From Pseudomonas viridiflava (GTDB lineage: Bacteria > Pseudomonadota > Gammaproteobacteria > Pseudomonadales > Pseudomonadaceae), in the NCBI RefSeq assembly GCF_900601905.1, contig NZ_UWFA01000064.1:49564-113563 (forward strand): a DNA stretch of 64,000 nucleotides. Direction: 5' to 3'. A program made the translations under genes and the position numbers. Below, piece after piece: positions 11,594 to 21,551 of the stretch. Numbering within the stretch: position 1 is the stretch's first letter; each line of letters opens with the position of its first letter. The notes below the pieces were generated by a model. It saw only the letters and a list, made by a program, of their open reading frames with translations. It was not told where the DNA came from and did not search any database.

Positions 11594-12781
11594 ATGGCAA
11601 CGGTTGACCGCTGGCTGCTACCAGATGGCATCGAAGAAGTACTGCCACCGGAAGCGGCGCGCATCGAAGTAGCGCGTCGTCAGGTGTTGGATCTGTTCCA
11701 GAGCTGGGGCTACGAATTCGTAGTCACCCCTCATATCGAATATCTCGAATCGCTGCTGACCGGCGCGGGCTCGGACCTGGATCTGCGCACGTTCAAAGTG
11801 ATCGACCCGCAGTCTGGTCGGCAGATGGGCTTTCGGGCTGACATCACGCCGCAGGTGGCACGCATCGATGCGCACACCTTGCGTCGCGAAGGCCCGACTC
11901 GCCTGTGCTACGCCGGTAGCGTGCTGCATGCGCAGCCGCGTGCCTTGTCGTCCTCGCGTAGCCCGATCCAGTTGGGTGCCGAGTTGTATGGCGATGCAAG
12001 CCCCAGCAGCGACGTTGAAGTCATCAGCCTGATGCTGGCGACGCTGCAGCTGGCCGATGTGCCGCAAGTGCACATGGACCTTGGGCATGTCGGTATCTAC
12101 CGTGGCCTGGCTCGCGCTGCCGGGTTGTCGGGTGAAGTGGAACAACAGCTGTTCGATGCCCTGCAGCGCAAGGCCATCGATGAAGTGATTGAATTGACCG
12201 CAAGTCTGCCTGCCGACCTGGCAGGCATGCTGCGTGCGCTGGTCGATCTGTGCGGTGGCCGCGAAGTGCTGGCCGCGGCCCGCGATCGTCTGGCCGGTGC
12301 ACCCGCGCCAGTAGTGGCAGCGCTGGATGACCTGTTGACCGTCGCTGAGCGTCTGGCGGCGCGTTTCCCTGAGCTACCGTTGTATTTCGACCTCGGTGAG
12401 CTGCGCGGTTATCACTACCATACGGGTGTCGTGTTTGCGGTGTTCGTTCCGGGCATGGGTCAATCCATCGCCCAGGGTGGCCGCTATGACGACATCGGGG
12501 CGGATTTCGGTCGGGCCCGCCCGGCCACGGGTTTCTCGACGGACCTGAAAACACTGGTCACCCTGGGGCGTGCGGAAATCGAGCTGCCAACAGGCGGTAT
12601 CTGGATGCCGGACAGCACAGATGCAGCGCTCTGGCAGCAGGTATGTCAGTTGCGCAGCGACGGCCAGCGTGTTGTGCAGGCGTTGCCTGGGCAGCAAGTG
12701 GGCGCAGCGCGTGAGGCCGATTGTGATCGGCAATTGATTCAGCATGGCGAGCGTTGGCAGGTAGTGCCGCTGGCTTCTTGA
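11594..12781 (+). CDS. hisZ: ATP phosphoribosyltransferase regulatory subunit HisZ
   Basis: HisRS-like paralogue that joins the short-form HisG to make an active, histidine-regulated ATP phosphoribosyltransferase. The 395-residue protein has class II aminoacyl-tRNA-synthetase-like blocks ([15 protein letters not shown], and [21 protein letters not shown] near the C terminus) but ends without the HisRS anticodon-binding domain. ATG 11594 follows a GGGGAAAGG site. An upstream in-frame start near 11417 would add an Arg-rich stretch unlike the family. hisG is not in the window; hisZ next to purA is usual in Pseudomonas. Confidence 0.93.
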   Translation: MATVDRWLLPDGIEEVLPPEAARIEVARRQVLDLFQSWGYEFVVTPHIEYLESLLTGAGSDLDLRTFKVIDPQSGRQMGFRADITPQVARIDAHTLRREGPTRLCYAGSVLHAQPRALSSSRSPIQLGAELYGDASPSSDVEVISLMLATLQLADVPQVHMDLGHVGIYRGLARAAGLSGEVEQQLFDALQRKAIDEVIELTASLPADLAGMLRALVDLCGGREVLAAARDRLAGAPAPVVAALDDLLTVAERLAARFPELPLYFDLGELRGYHYHTGVVFAVFVPGMGQSIAQGGRYDDIGADFGRARPATGFSTDLKTLVTLGRAEIELPTGGIWMPDSTDAALWQQVCQLRSDGQRVVQALPGQQVGAAREADCDRQLIQHGERWQVVPLAS

Positions 12782-12820
12782 GTGTTCCTGTCGGCCGCCG
12801 CCGACACAAAGTTTGCGTGA

Positions 12821-14128
<1,308 letters not shown>

Positions 14129-14145
14129 TAAGTCGTTGAAATAAA

Positions 14146-14173
14146 GAAGGGTCGCGCAAGCGGCCCTTTTTTT
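14146..14173 (+). terminator. terminator after purA
   Basis: The hairpin GGGTCGC-GCAA-GCGGCCC (one G-U pair) is followed by seven T. It begins about 20 bp after the purA stop. Confidence 0.8.
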
Positions 14174-14205
14174 ATGCCTGGCTGAAGGTGCTAACCCTGA
14201 ATGCA

Positions 14206-14292
14206 GTGGGACCGGCTTTAGCCGGGAAGGCGGTATGTGGTCGACGAAATGTAGTGAATGCGCTACCCCCTTCCCGGCTGAAGCAGGTCCCA
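14206..14292. repeat. REP-type inverted repeat
   Basis: The imperfect palindrome has arms GTGGGACCGGCTTTAGCCGG and CCGGCTGAAGCAGGTCCCAC. Its family differs from the GAGCTTGCTCGC elements elsewhere in the window. It lies between purA and the chemoreceptor gene. Confidence 0.7.
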
Positions 14293-14407
14293 CGGGGGTT
14301 GTTCAATGCACAATCAGTTAATCCTTGGAGCGGCACGGCGATTGCTGTAAAAACCGTCAGAAAAGGTGCCATCATTTTAATGGCGCCAGTGGTGGAGGGA
14401 TTCCCCC

Positions 14408-16342
14408 GTGTCAGCTGTTCTCTCTCTTTTGCGTAGCCGCTTGCTGCGTCCTGTATTCATTGCACTTGGCATCGCTCTTTTGGTGCAAGTGCTGGTTGCC
14501 GTCGCTCTGACCCGGAGCACAGTCACCGCGCTGGAGGCAGATCTTGCCGCGCGCCTGGGTGTAGATTCGCAACACTTGTCGGCCGAACTCGAGCAAGCAA
14601 GCCGTGAGGTAACTACCAGTCTCGACAATCTGGCCAACAGCACCCGCCAGCGTCTGAGTGTTGGCCTGTCGACTCGTTTGAAAGATGAGCAGGGGCAGCT
14701 TCGGGCCACGCTCGAAAAAGACCTCAGGGACTCAGCCACCGACATGGCTGAATTGCTGGCCGCCGTCGCCCCGCGTGCGATGTGGGATAACGACACGCCG
14801 ACGCTTTCTGAATTCGCCCGCCGCGCCCAACGTAATCCGAATGTGCTGTTCGTGATCTACGACGATGCTGCCGGTGAGCATTTGACCCGTTATCTGAACC
14901 GCGAGAACCCGCTGATCCAGGCTTTGCTGGCCAAGGGTGAGGGCGAGCGGGCCATGGACAAGGTCCTGAACGCCGCCAAAAATGACCCTTCGGTGTATTA
15001 CGTCGAGGCGTCCATCAGCCCCAATGGCGTAGAAATCGGCAAGGTGCGTATGGGGGTTTCCACTGCCACCGTCGAGGAAAACCTCCTGGCGCTGGACAAG
15101 CGCTTTGCGACACTGATCACCAGCGGCGAGCAGTTGGTCTCCGAGAGCCTGGTGAGCGCGGCTAAGGAAAGTTCTGCAGCGCTGCGCACGCGCCTGGATT
15201 CGGCGCAAACCGCCGCTTCGGCCATGGCTGCCAACACCAGCAGCGCGGTGCAGGAGGCCGCACAAACCTTGCGCTGGCGTATCGGCATGGGCCTGGCGTT
15301 GGTCGGTCTGGGTGTATTGCTGCTGCTCGCGGTGGTCCTGGGGCGTCGTGTGGTCAGCAAGTTGAAGCTGTTGATCGCTGCGCTGGACGACTTGGCGGCG
15401 GGTGAGGGTGATCTGACCAAGCGGGTCAAGCTGGACAGTAATGACGAAATTGGCGACATGGCCGCGGCGGTGAATCGTTTTGTCGCCAAGTTGCAGCCGA
15501 TCGTGCGCGAGGCCGGAGATGTGGCGCAGCGCACCGGTGTTGAAATCAACGCCATGAGCCAGCGCAATGCCGGGGCTGGCGCTGCTGCGCAATTGCAGCG
15601 CGATGAAGTGGCTGCCAGCCTGCAAGCGCTCGCTCACATGGCTGATGAAGCACAGTCTGAAAGCCATGCGATGCAGGCGGCGTTAAAGCAGGTTGTGGAA
15701 ATTCGGCAGGCTACTGATGAAAACACCCGTACCTCCAATCAGGTCAGCGGCTTGATCGAAGCGCTGGCGGGTCAGGTTGATACCGGGTCCAAGGTCATAG
15801 AGCGCCTGGCGCAGCAGAGTCAGCAGATTGAAGTGGTGCTGGAAGTGATTCACGGTATTGCCGAGCAAACCAACCTGCTGGCCTTGAACGCTGCTATTGA
15901 GGCCGCGCGGGCCGGGGAGACGGGGCGCGGTTTTGCGGTGGTTGCCGATGAGGTGCGAGCGCTGGCCAGCAAGACGCAGAGCTCCACGGGCGATATTCAG
16001 GCGCACATCGGTGCGTTGCAGATGGGTGCCAAAGAAGCGGTGGCGGCGATCAGTCAGGCCGGGCGTCAGGCCAGCGAAGGTCTGACTGTGCTGCGTAACA
16101 GCGCCAGGTTGCAGCAATCGGTGCAGGAATCAGTCGAGCAGGTCCATGCGGCGATTGGTCTGGCAACCAAGGCAGCAGTGCATCAGGCCGAGGGCGCGCA
16201 AGCCGTGAGAGGGCGGGTGGAAGTGATACATGCCCAAGCGCAGCGTGCAGCTAAGGTGGTTGAAGAAACAACGGCCAGCGGCAAACTGCTCGATGGGCTG
16301 GCGGCGCAGTTGAAAGCGAGCCTGGGGCAGTTCAGGGCTTAA
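14408..16342 (+). CDS. methyl-accepting chemotaxis protein
   Basis: Transmembrane chemoreceptor. The 644-residue protein has an N-terminal transmembrane helix (about 14-36), a periplasmic ligand-binding region of about 250 residues, a second helix (about 290-312) and a HAMP domain. The cytoplasmic coiled-coil has the conserved signalling tip ([19 protein letters not shown], about 482-505). The sensor looks like a Cache-type domain ([12 protein letters not shown]... segment), which is only an inference, and the ligand is unknown. The start codon is GTG (14408) or a nearby alternative. No obvious chemotaxis genes adjoin it. Confidence 0.88.
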   Translation: MSAVLSLLRSRLLRPVFIALGIALLVQVLVAVALTRSTVTALEADLAARLGVDSQHLSAELEQASREVTTSLDNLANSTRQRLSVGLSTRLKDEQGQLRATLEKDLRDSATDMAELLAAVAPRAMWDNDTPTLSEFARRAQRNPNVLFVIYDDAAGEHLTRYLNRENPLIQALLAKGEGERAMDKVLNAAKNDPSVYYVEASISPNGVEIGKVRMGVSTATVEENLLALDKRFATLITSGEQLVSESLVSAAKESSAALRTRLDSAQTAASAMAANTSSAVQEAAQTLRWRIGMGLALVGLGVLLLLAVVLGRRVVSKLKLLIAALDDLAAGEGDLTKRVKLDSNDEIGDMAAAVNRFVAKLQPIVREAGDVAQRTGVEINAMSQRNAGAGAAAQLQRDEVAASLQALAHMADEAQSESHAMQAALKQVVEIRQATDENTRTSNQVSGLIEALAGQVDTGSKVIERLAQQSQQIEVVLEVIHGIAEQTNLLALNAAIEAARAGETGRGFAVVADEVRALASKTQSSTGDIQAHIGALQMGAKEAVAAISQAGRQASEGLTVLRNSARLQQSVQESVEQVHAAIGLATKAAVHQAEGAQAVRGRVEVIHAQAQRAAKVVEETTASGKLLDGLAAQLKASLGQFRA

Positions 16343-16350
16343 CTAATCTA

Positions 16351-16439
16351 GTGGGAGCAAGCTTGCTTGCGAAGACGGTATTTCAGGTTCATCGATTTGC
16401 TGGATGGACTGACCTCTTCGCGAGCAAGCTTGCTCCCAC
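16351..16439. repeat. REP pair (BIME-like)
   Basis: Two convergent REP units, GTGGGAGCAAGCTTGCTTGCGAA on the left and its inverse CTTCGCGAGCAAGCTTGCTCCCAC on the right, are separated by about 40 bp. They lie between the chemoreceptor stop and the tRNA genes. Confidence 0.85.
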
Positions 16440-16484
16440 CGGTTCTCTGTCAGTCGAGCGAAAGTATTCCAACCCCCAGAAAGC

Positions 16485-16513
16485 ACAAAACCGAGCACAT
16501 GGCTCGGTTTTGT
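16485..16513 (-). terminator. terminator of downstream tRNA-Leu
   Basis: The stem ACAAAACCGAG/CTCGGTTTTGT has a 7-nt loop. On the minus strand it follows the tRNA gene at 16520-16607 and ends in a T-rich run. Confidence 0.75.
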
Positions 16514-16519
16514 TTGAAT

Positions 16520-16607
16520 TGGTGCCCAGAAGAAGACTCGAACTTCCACGACCTTGCGGTCACCAGCACCTGAAGCTGGCGTGTCTACCAATTTCACCAT
16601 CTGGGCA
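16520..16607 (-). tRNA. tRNA-Leu (CAG), copy 1
   Basis: The 88-nt sequence read on the minus strand folds as a class II leucine tRNA. The acceptor arm is TGCCCAG/CTGGGCA and the CCA end is encoded. The D loop holds GGTAGACAC. The anticodon stem CCAGC/GCTGG frames a TTCAGGT loop with anticodon CAG, followed by a long variable arm and the T arm GTTCGAGTC. It is identical to the gene at 16807-16894. Confidence 0.95.
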
Positions 16608-16641
16608 GTATCAGCAGCGTTGCACGCCGTTGATGGAGCGC

Positions 16642-16670
16642 ACTATACGGAGCGTGTTTTGATCTGTAAA
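16642..16670 (-). promoter_or_regulatory. sigma-70 promoter of tRNA-Leu copy 1
   Basis: On the minus strand, TTTACA (16665-16670) and TATAGT (16642-16647) are separated by exactly 17 bp. A GC-rich discriminator (GCGC) follows, as in growth-rate-controlled stable-RNA promoters. Confidence 0.75.
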
Positions 16671-16742
16671 CCCCTGTTTTGGTTTTAATAAATCAAATTA
16701 CGCTACAGAGAACCCCAAGGCATAACGCAGGGCGCCTAAATG

Positions 16743-16768
16743 CAAAAACCCGCTTTCGCGGGTTTTTG
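16743..16768 (-). terminator. terminator between the tRNA genes
   Basis: The nearly perfect hairpin CAAAAACCCGC-TTTC-GCGGGTTTTTG acts in both directions by sequence. It closes the upstream tRNA unit, so the two tRNA genes are separate transcription units. Confidence 0.8.
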
Positions 16769-16806
16769 TGAGAGATCGGAGATTGCTGTAATCTCCAGCT
16801 CTAAAT

Positions 16807-16894
16807 TGGTGCCCAGAAGAAGACTCGAACTTCCACGACCTTGCGGTCACCAGCACCTGAAGCTGGCGTGTCTACCAATTTCACCATCTGGGCA
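16807..16894 (-). tRNA. tRNA-Leu (CAG), copy 2
   Basis: Its 88 bases match the gene at 16520-16607 at every position, with anticodon CAG and an encoded CCA end. It lies exactly 287 bp from the other copy. Its promoter shows the same 287-bp offset. Confidence 0.95.
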
Positions 16895-16928
16895 GTATCG
16901 GTAAGCTGTCTGCCTGCCGATGGCGCGC

Positions 16929-16957
16929 ACTATACGGAGCGCCATTTGAGCTGTAAA
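16929..16957 (-). promoter_or_regulatory. sigma-70 promoter of tRNA-Leu copy 2
   Basis: TTTACA (16952-16957) and TATAGT (16929-16934) on the minus strand are 17 bp apart, with a GCGC discriminator. It repeats the layout of the other tRNA promoter with a partly diverged spacer. Confidence 0.75.
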
Positions 16958-17119
16958 CCCCCCTTGGGGAAAAATTATCCGGAAAACTTCACGAGCGGCA
17001 TTTATTGGGGTTTTGAGCACCCATCGGCGACCTTTTACAGTTCGTGTGTGTCTGAAATTTCCCGTTTCAATAGGTGTATGCCAAACTAACCCGCATATAG
17101 ACAAGGTGAAAACTCTCTA

Positions 17120-19753
17120 ATGGCCGATTGGCAGTCCCTCGATCCCGAGGCCGCTCGTGAAGCGGAAAAATATGAAAACCCTATCCCCAGCCGTGAATTG
17201 ATTCTGGCTCATCTGTCCGAGCGTGGTTCGCCGGCAGCTCGTGAGCAGCTGGTGGAAGAATTTGGCCTGACAACTGAAGATCAGATCGAAGCCCTGCGCC
17301 GCCGTTTGCGAGCCATGGAGCGCGATGCTCAGTTGATCTACACGCGTCGCGGCACTTACGCACCGGTAGACAAGCTCGACCTGATCCTGGGGCGTATCTC
17401 CGGGCATCGCGACGGTTTCGGTTTCCTGGTTCCCGATGATGGCTCCGACGACCTGTTCATGAGCCCGGCGCAGATGCGTCTGGTGTTCGACGGCGATCGT
17501 GCGCTGGCCCGGGTTTCCGGCCTGGATCGTCGCGGTCGCCGTGAAGGCGTCATTGTCGAAGTCATTTCCCGCGCTCACGAAACGGTGGTTGGTCGTTACT
17601 TCGAAGAGAGCGGTATCGGTTTCGTCATTCCGGACAATCCAAAAATCCAGCAGGAAGTGCTGGTCACGCCGGGGCGCAACAACAACGCGAAGATCGGCCA
17701 GTTTGTCGAGGTGAAAATCACCCACTGGCCAACGCCGCGCTTCCAGCCGCAGGGCGATATCGTCGAAGTCGTGGGCAACTACATGGCTCCGGGCATGGAA
17801 ATCGACGTCGCATTGCGCACGTACGATATTCCTCACGTCTGGCCTGAGGCGGTGCTCAAGGAAGCGGCCAAGCTCAAGCCGGAAGTGGAAGACAAGGACA
17901 AGGAAAATCGTGTCGACCTGCGCCACCTGCCGTTTGTCACCATCGACGGTGAAGACGCTCGCGACTTCGACGATGCGGTTTACTGCGAAGCCAAGCCGGG
18001 CAAGCTGCGCCTGTTCTCCGGCGGCTGGAAGCTCTATGTAGCCATCGCCGACGTGTCGAGCTACGTGAAGATTGGCTCGGCGCTCGACGCTGAATCGCAA
18101 GTGCGCGGCAACTCGGTGTATTTCCCCGAGCGCGTGGTGCCGATGTTGCCTGAGCAGCTGTCCAACGGCCTGTGCTCGCTGAACCCGCACGTTGATCGTC
18201 TGGCCATGGTCTGCGAGATGACCATCTCCAAGACCGGCGAAATGACTGACTACGTCTTCTACGAAGCGGTCATTCACTCTCACGCTCGTCTGACCTACAA
18301 CAAGGTCAGCTCGATGCTGGAGCAGCCGAAGACGACCGAAGCCCGTCAGCTGCGTGGCGAGTACCCGGAAGTCCTGCCGCACCTCAAGCAGCTGTATGCG
18401 CTGTACAAAGTGTTGCTGGGCGCACGTCATGTGCGCGGCGCGATTGATTTCGAAACTCAGGAAACCCGGATCATTTTCGGTACTGAGCGCAAGATCGCTG
18501 AAATCCGCCCGACTACCCGCAATGACGCTCACAAGCTGATCGAAGAGTGCATGCTGGCGGCCAACGTGGCCACCGCTGAATTCCTCAAGAAGCACGAGAT
18601 TCCTGCGCTGTATCGCGTCCATGATGGGCCGCCGCCTGAGCGTTTGGAAAAACTGCGCGCCTTCCTCGGTGAGCTGGGTCTGTCCCTGCACAAAGGCAAA
18701 GACGGTCCGTCGCCGAAGGATTATCAGGCGCTGCTGGAAACCGCTCGCGGTCGTCCGGACTACCACCTGATCCAGACCGTCATGCTGCGTTCGTTGAGTC
18801 AGGCGGTTTACAGCTCTGACAACAATGGTCACTTCGGCCTGAATTACGAGGCTTACACGCACTTCACCTCGCCGATTCGTCGTTACCCGGACCTGCTGAC
18901 GCATCGCGCCATCCGCAGCGTGATCCGTTCCAAGCAGGACACGCCGCACGTGCGTCGTGCTGGCGGGACGATCATTCCGAAAGCGCGCATCTATCCGTAC
19001 GACGAAGCTGCGCTCGAACAATTGGGCGAGCAGTGCTCCATGAGCGAACGCCGCGCCGATGAAGCTACCCGCGACGTAGTGAACTGGCTCAAGTGCGAGT
19101 TCATGAAAGACCGCGTGGGCGAGTCGTTCCCTGGTGTGATCACGGCCGTAACCGGTTTTGGTCTGTTCGTCGAGCTGACTGATATCTACGTTGAGGGCCT
19201 GGTACACGTCACCGCCTTGCCGGGTGATTACTACCACTTCGATCCTGTGCATCACCGCCTGGCGGGCGAGCGCACCGGGCGCAGCTTCCGTCTGGGCGAC
19301 ACGGTTGAGGTGCGCGTCATGCGCGTTGACCTTGATGAGCGCAAGATCGATTTCGAGATGGCGGAAAAAACCATCAGCGCACCGATTGGTCGCAAGCGCC
19401 GTGGTGCTGAAACCGAGCCTGCTGCTGAAAAAACGGCTGAAAAAGCCGCTTCAGGTCGTGCGCCGAGCAAGCGTCCTGCCAAGGCAAAGGCTGAAGCCGA
19501 GGCCTATCGCCCAAGCGATGCAGCTGCCAAGAATGCCGAAGTGCGTAAAAGTCGCGAGCTGAAACAGGCTCTGCTGGCAGAAGCGAAGGGTGGTAGCAAG
19601 GCATCGTCGGGAAAGCCGGGTAGGGCTGAGTCGGACCCGTCTTCTTCGGGCAGGCCTGCCAAATCCAGCAAACACCGTAAAGGCCCGCCGAAAGCGGGTT
19701 CTGCTCCAGCTGCGAAAAGCGGCGGCGCACGTAAACCTAAGGCCAAGTCATGA
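17120..19753 (+). CDS. rnr: ribonuclease R
   Basis: 3'-to-5' exoribonuclease that degrades structured RNA and takes part in mRNA, rRNA and tmRNA-linked decay. The 877-residue protein has an N-terminal helix-turn-helix-like region, two cold-shock domains, and the RNB catalytic domain. The latter has the acidic cluster DGEDARDFDDAV (about 275-286) and HFTSPIRRYPDLLTHR. An S1 domain (about 665-750) follows. The last about 110 residues are low-complexity, rich in Lys, Ala, Ser and Pro, as in the RNase R basic tail. rlmB overlaps its stop by 4 bp. Confidence 0.96.
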   Translation: MADWQSLDPEAAREAEKYENPIPSRELILAHLSERGSPAAREQLVEEFGLTTEDQIEALRRRLRAMERDAQLIYTRRGTYAPVDKLDLILGRISGHRDGFGFLVPDDGSDDLFMSPAQMRLVFDGDRALARVSGLDRRGRREGVIVEVISRAHETVVGRYFEESGIGFVIPDNPKIQQEVLVTPGRNNNAKIGQFVEVKITHWPTPRFQPQGDIVEVVGNYMAPGMEIDVALRTYDIPHVWPEAVLKEAAKLKPEVEDKDKENRVDLRHLPFVTIDGEDARDFDDAVYCEAKPGKLRLFSGGWKLYVAIADVSSYVKIGSALDAESQVRGNSVYFPERVVPMLPEQLSNGLCSLNPHVDRLAMVCEMTISKTGEMTDYVFYEAVIHSHARLTYNKVSSMLEQPKTTEARQLRGEYPEVLPHLKQLYALYKVLLGARHVRGAIDFETQETRIIFGTERKIAEIRPTTRNDAHKLIEECMLAANVATAEFLKKHEIPALYRVHDGPPPERLEKLRAFLGELGLSLHKGKDGPSPKDYQALLETARGRPDYHLIQTVMLRSLSQAVYSSDNNGHFGLNYEAYTHFTSPIRRYPDLLTHRAIRSVIRSKQDTPHVRRAGGTIIPKARIYPYDEAALEQLGEQCSMSERRADEATRDVVNWLKCEFMKDRVGESFPGVITAVTGFGLFVELTDIYVEGLVHVTALPGDYYHFDPVHHRLAGERTGRSFRLGDTVEVRVMRVDLDERKIDFEMAEKTISAPIGRKRRGAETEPAAEKTAEKAASGRAPSKRPAKAKAEAEAYRPSDAAAKNAEVRKSRELKQALLAEAKGGSKASSGKPGRAESDPSSSGRPAKSSKHRKGPPKAGSAPAAKSGGARKPKAKS

Positions 19754-20511
19754 GTTCGTTGGAAAAAATCTACGGCGTGCATGCCGTAGAAGCGCTGTTG
19801 CGTCATCACCCCAAGCGGGTCAAGCAAGTCTGGCTGACCGAGGGTCGCAATGATCCTCGCGTTCAGGTGCTGGTCGAGCTGGCCAATCAGAATCGCGTGT
19901 CGGTCGGTCAGGCCGAGCGTCGCGAAATGGATGTCTGGGTTGAGGGTGTGCATCAGGGTGTGGTCGCCGAAGTCAGTCCGAGTCAGGTGTGGGGCGAAGC
20001 CATGCTCGACGAGCTGCTGGACCGTACCGAAGGCGCGCCGCTGATTTTGGTCCTGGACGGCATCACCGATCCGCACAACCTGGGCGCGTGTTTGCGTACA
20101 GCTGATGCGGCGGGAGCCTTGGCCGTTCTGGTGCCTAAAGACAAATCGGCTACCTTGACCCCGGCAGTCCGTAAAGTGGCTTGCGGGGCGGCGGAAGTGA
20201 TTCCGTTGGTCGCTGTCACCAACCTGGCGCGCACCCTGGAAAAACTCCAGCAGCGTGGCCTTTGGGTGGTCGGCACGGCTGGGGAGGCTGAGCAGGAACT
20301 GTATCAACAGGACCTGACCGGCCCGACCATTCTGATCATGGGGGCCGAAGGCAAGGGCATGCGTCGCCTGACTCGTGAGCATTGCGATTACCTGGTGCGT
20401 CTGCCGATGGCCGGCAGCGTCAGCAGCCTGAACGTCTCGGTGGCCACAGGCGTCTGCCTGTTTGAAGCCATGCGTCAGCGCAGTGTCAAAAATGCCGCTG
20501 GCAAGAAATAA
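19750..20511 (+). CDS. rlmB: 23S rRNA (guanosine-2'-O-)-methyltransferase RlmB
   Basis: SPOUT-family methyltransferase that modifies G2251 of 23S rRNA in the peptidyl-transferase centre. It has 253 residues: an N-terminal RNA-binding domain (about 1-80) and a knotted SPOUT domain with the motifs DPHNLGACLRTADAAG, LIMGAEGKGM and LPMAGSVSSLNVSVATG. It overlaps rnr as ATGA; the rnr-rlmB pair is widely conserved. Confidence 0.96.
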   Translation: MSSLEKIYGVHAVEALLRHHPKRVKQVWLTEGRNDPRVQVLVELANQNRVSVGQAERREMDVWVEGVHQGVVAEVSPSQVWGEAMLDELLDRTEGAPLILVLDGITDPHNLGACLRTADAAGALAVLVPKDKSATLTPAVRKVACGAAEVIPLVAVTNLARTLEKLQQRGLWVVGTAGEAEQELYQQDLTGPTILIMGAEGKGMRRLTREHCDYLVRLPMAGSVSSLNVSVATGVCLFEAMRQRSVKNAAGKK

Positions 20512-20531
20512 CCTGATTCATCGCTGATCCC

Positions 20532-20637
20532 GTGGGAGCGACCGGGTTGGCATTCCACCTTGCTCGCGAAGGCTATGGTTCGGTCTCCGGAGATATTCCG
20601 GGTGAACTGGCTTTTTCGCGAGCAAGCTCGCTCCCAC
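20532..20637. repeat. REP pair
   Basis: The arms are GTGGGAGCGACCGGGTTGGC (diverged) on the left and TTCGCGAGCAAGCTCGCTCCCAC on the right. It lies between rlmB and the rpsF promoter. Confidence 0.75.
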
Positions 20638-20683
20638 AGTCAGTTCTGCGCTATCGAAATTGCTCAAATATTCACCAATTGCC

Positions 20684-20712
20684 TTGCACCTCCTCTCCCC
20701 CTTCTCTACAAT
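20684..20712 (+). promoter_or_regulatory. promoter of the rpsF operon
   Basis: TTGCAC (20684-20689), a 17-bp spacer and TACAAT (20707-20712) are followed by a GC-rich discriminator (TGCGCCCC). This arrangement is usual for stringently controlled ribosomal genes. The leader before rpsF would be about 110 nt. Confidence 0.7.
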
Positions 20713-20787
20713 TGCGCCCCTTGCTGTCACGGCAGGCGCGAATGTGCCTGTCCCTGAGCAAGACTCACAGTGTCATTCACTCCTTGT

Positions 20788-20807
20788 CTGACCGCTTTTG
20801 GCGGCAG
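20788..20807 (+). promoter_or_regulatory. candidate S6:S18 autoregulatory hairpin in the rpsF leader
   Basis: A small hairpin pairs CTG with CAG and CCG with CGG around a single bulged A. It lies about 24 nt before the rpsF start, just ahead of the GTAAGGAGC ribosome-binding site. Known rpsF leaders in many bacteria carry a CCG-containing bulged hairpin bound by the S6:S18 complex. The match here is by position and general shape only. Confidence 0.35.
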
Positions 20808-20830
20808 GCTACAACCCGTAAGGAGCATTC

Positions 20831-21256
20831 ATGCGTCATTACGAAATCATCTTTTTGGTCCACCCGGATCAAAGCGAGCAAGTCGGCGGCATGGTTGAGC
20901 GTTATACCAAGCTGATCGAAGAAGACGGCGGCAAAATCCACCGTCTGGAAGATTGGGGCCGTCGTCAACTGGCCTATGCAATCAACAATGTTCACAAGGC
21001 TCACTACGTGATGCTGAACGTTGAGTGCACTGGCAAGGCTCTGGCCGAGCTGGAAGACAACTTCCGTTACAACGATGCAGTGATCCGTAACCTGGTCATC
21101 CGTCGCGACGAAGCCGTAACCGGTCAGTCCGAGATGCTCAAGGCAGAAGAAAACCGCAGCGAGCGCCGTGAGCGTCGCGACCGTCCTGAGCACTCCGACA
21201 GCGCCGATGGCGTTGATGGTGATGACAGCGACAACAGCGATAACGCTGACGAGTAA
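20831..21256 (+). CDS. rpsF: 30S ribosomal protein S6
   Basis: Small-subunit protein that binds 16S rRNA as a dimer with S18. The 141-residue protein starts [19 protein letters not shown] charged tail (about residues 105-141) ends in Asp, Ser, Asn and Glu. In pseudomonads the C terminus of S6 is a known target of the glutamate ligase RimK, and the terminal Glu here fits that. AAGGAGC precedes the start. First gene of the operon with rpsR. Confidence 0.97.
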   Translation: MRHYEIIFLVHPDQSEQVGGMVERYTKLIEEDGGKIHRLEDWGRRQLAYAINNVHKAHYVMLNVECTGKALAELEDNFRYNDAVIRNLVIRRDEAVTGQSEMLKAEENRSERRERRDRPEHSDSADGVDGDDSDNSDNADE

Positions 21257-21284
21257 TCCACGGACCTTTTGAGGAGCCAATTAC

Positions 21285-21515
21285 ATGGCACGTTTCTTCC
21301 GTCGTCGTAAATTCTGCCGCTTCACCGCTGAAGACGTGAAAGAGATCGATTACAAAGATCTCAACACTCTGAAAGCCTATGTATCCGAGACCGGCAAAAT
21401 CGTTCCAAGCCGTATCACTGGTACCAAAGCACGTTATCAGCGTCAGCTGGCCACCGCTATCAAGCGCGCCCGCTTCCTGGCCCTGCTGGCCTACACCGAC
21501 AGCCACGGCCGCTGA
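21285..21515 (+). CDS. rpsR: 30S ribosomal protein S18
   Basis: The 76-residue basic protein has the family signature ([16 protein letters not shown], then [22 protein letters not shown]). It partners S6 on the 30S platform. TGAGGAG lies upstream, and it sits 28 bp after rpsF. Confidence 0.97.
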
Positions 21516-21551
21516 GACCGGGCAGTCGACAAGTAACAAGGGATAGTACGC

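Noticed and set aside
16343..17104. Two open frames antisense to nothing but the tRNA genes, beginning MVKLVDTPASGAGDRKVVEV or similar
   Set aside because: They are translations of the tRNA-Leu(CAG) sequences themselves, a common annotation artefact.
17117..19255. 712-codon frame opposite rnr
   Set aside because: Antisense shadow. RNase R motifs and the overlap with rlmB support the plus strand.
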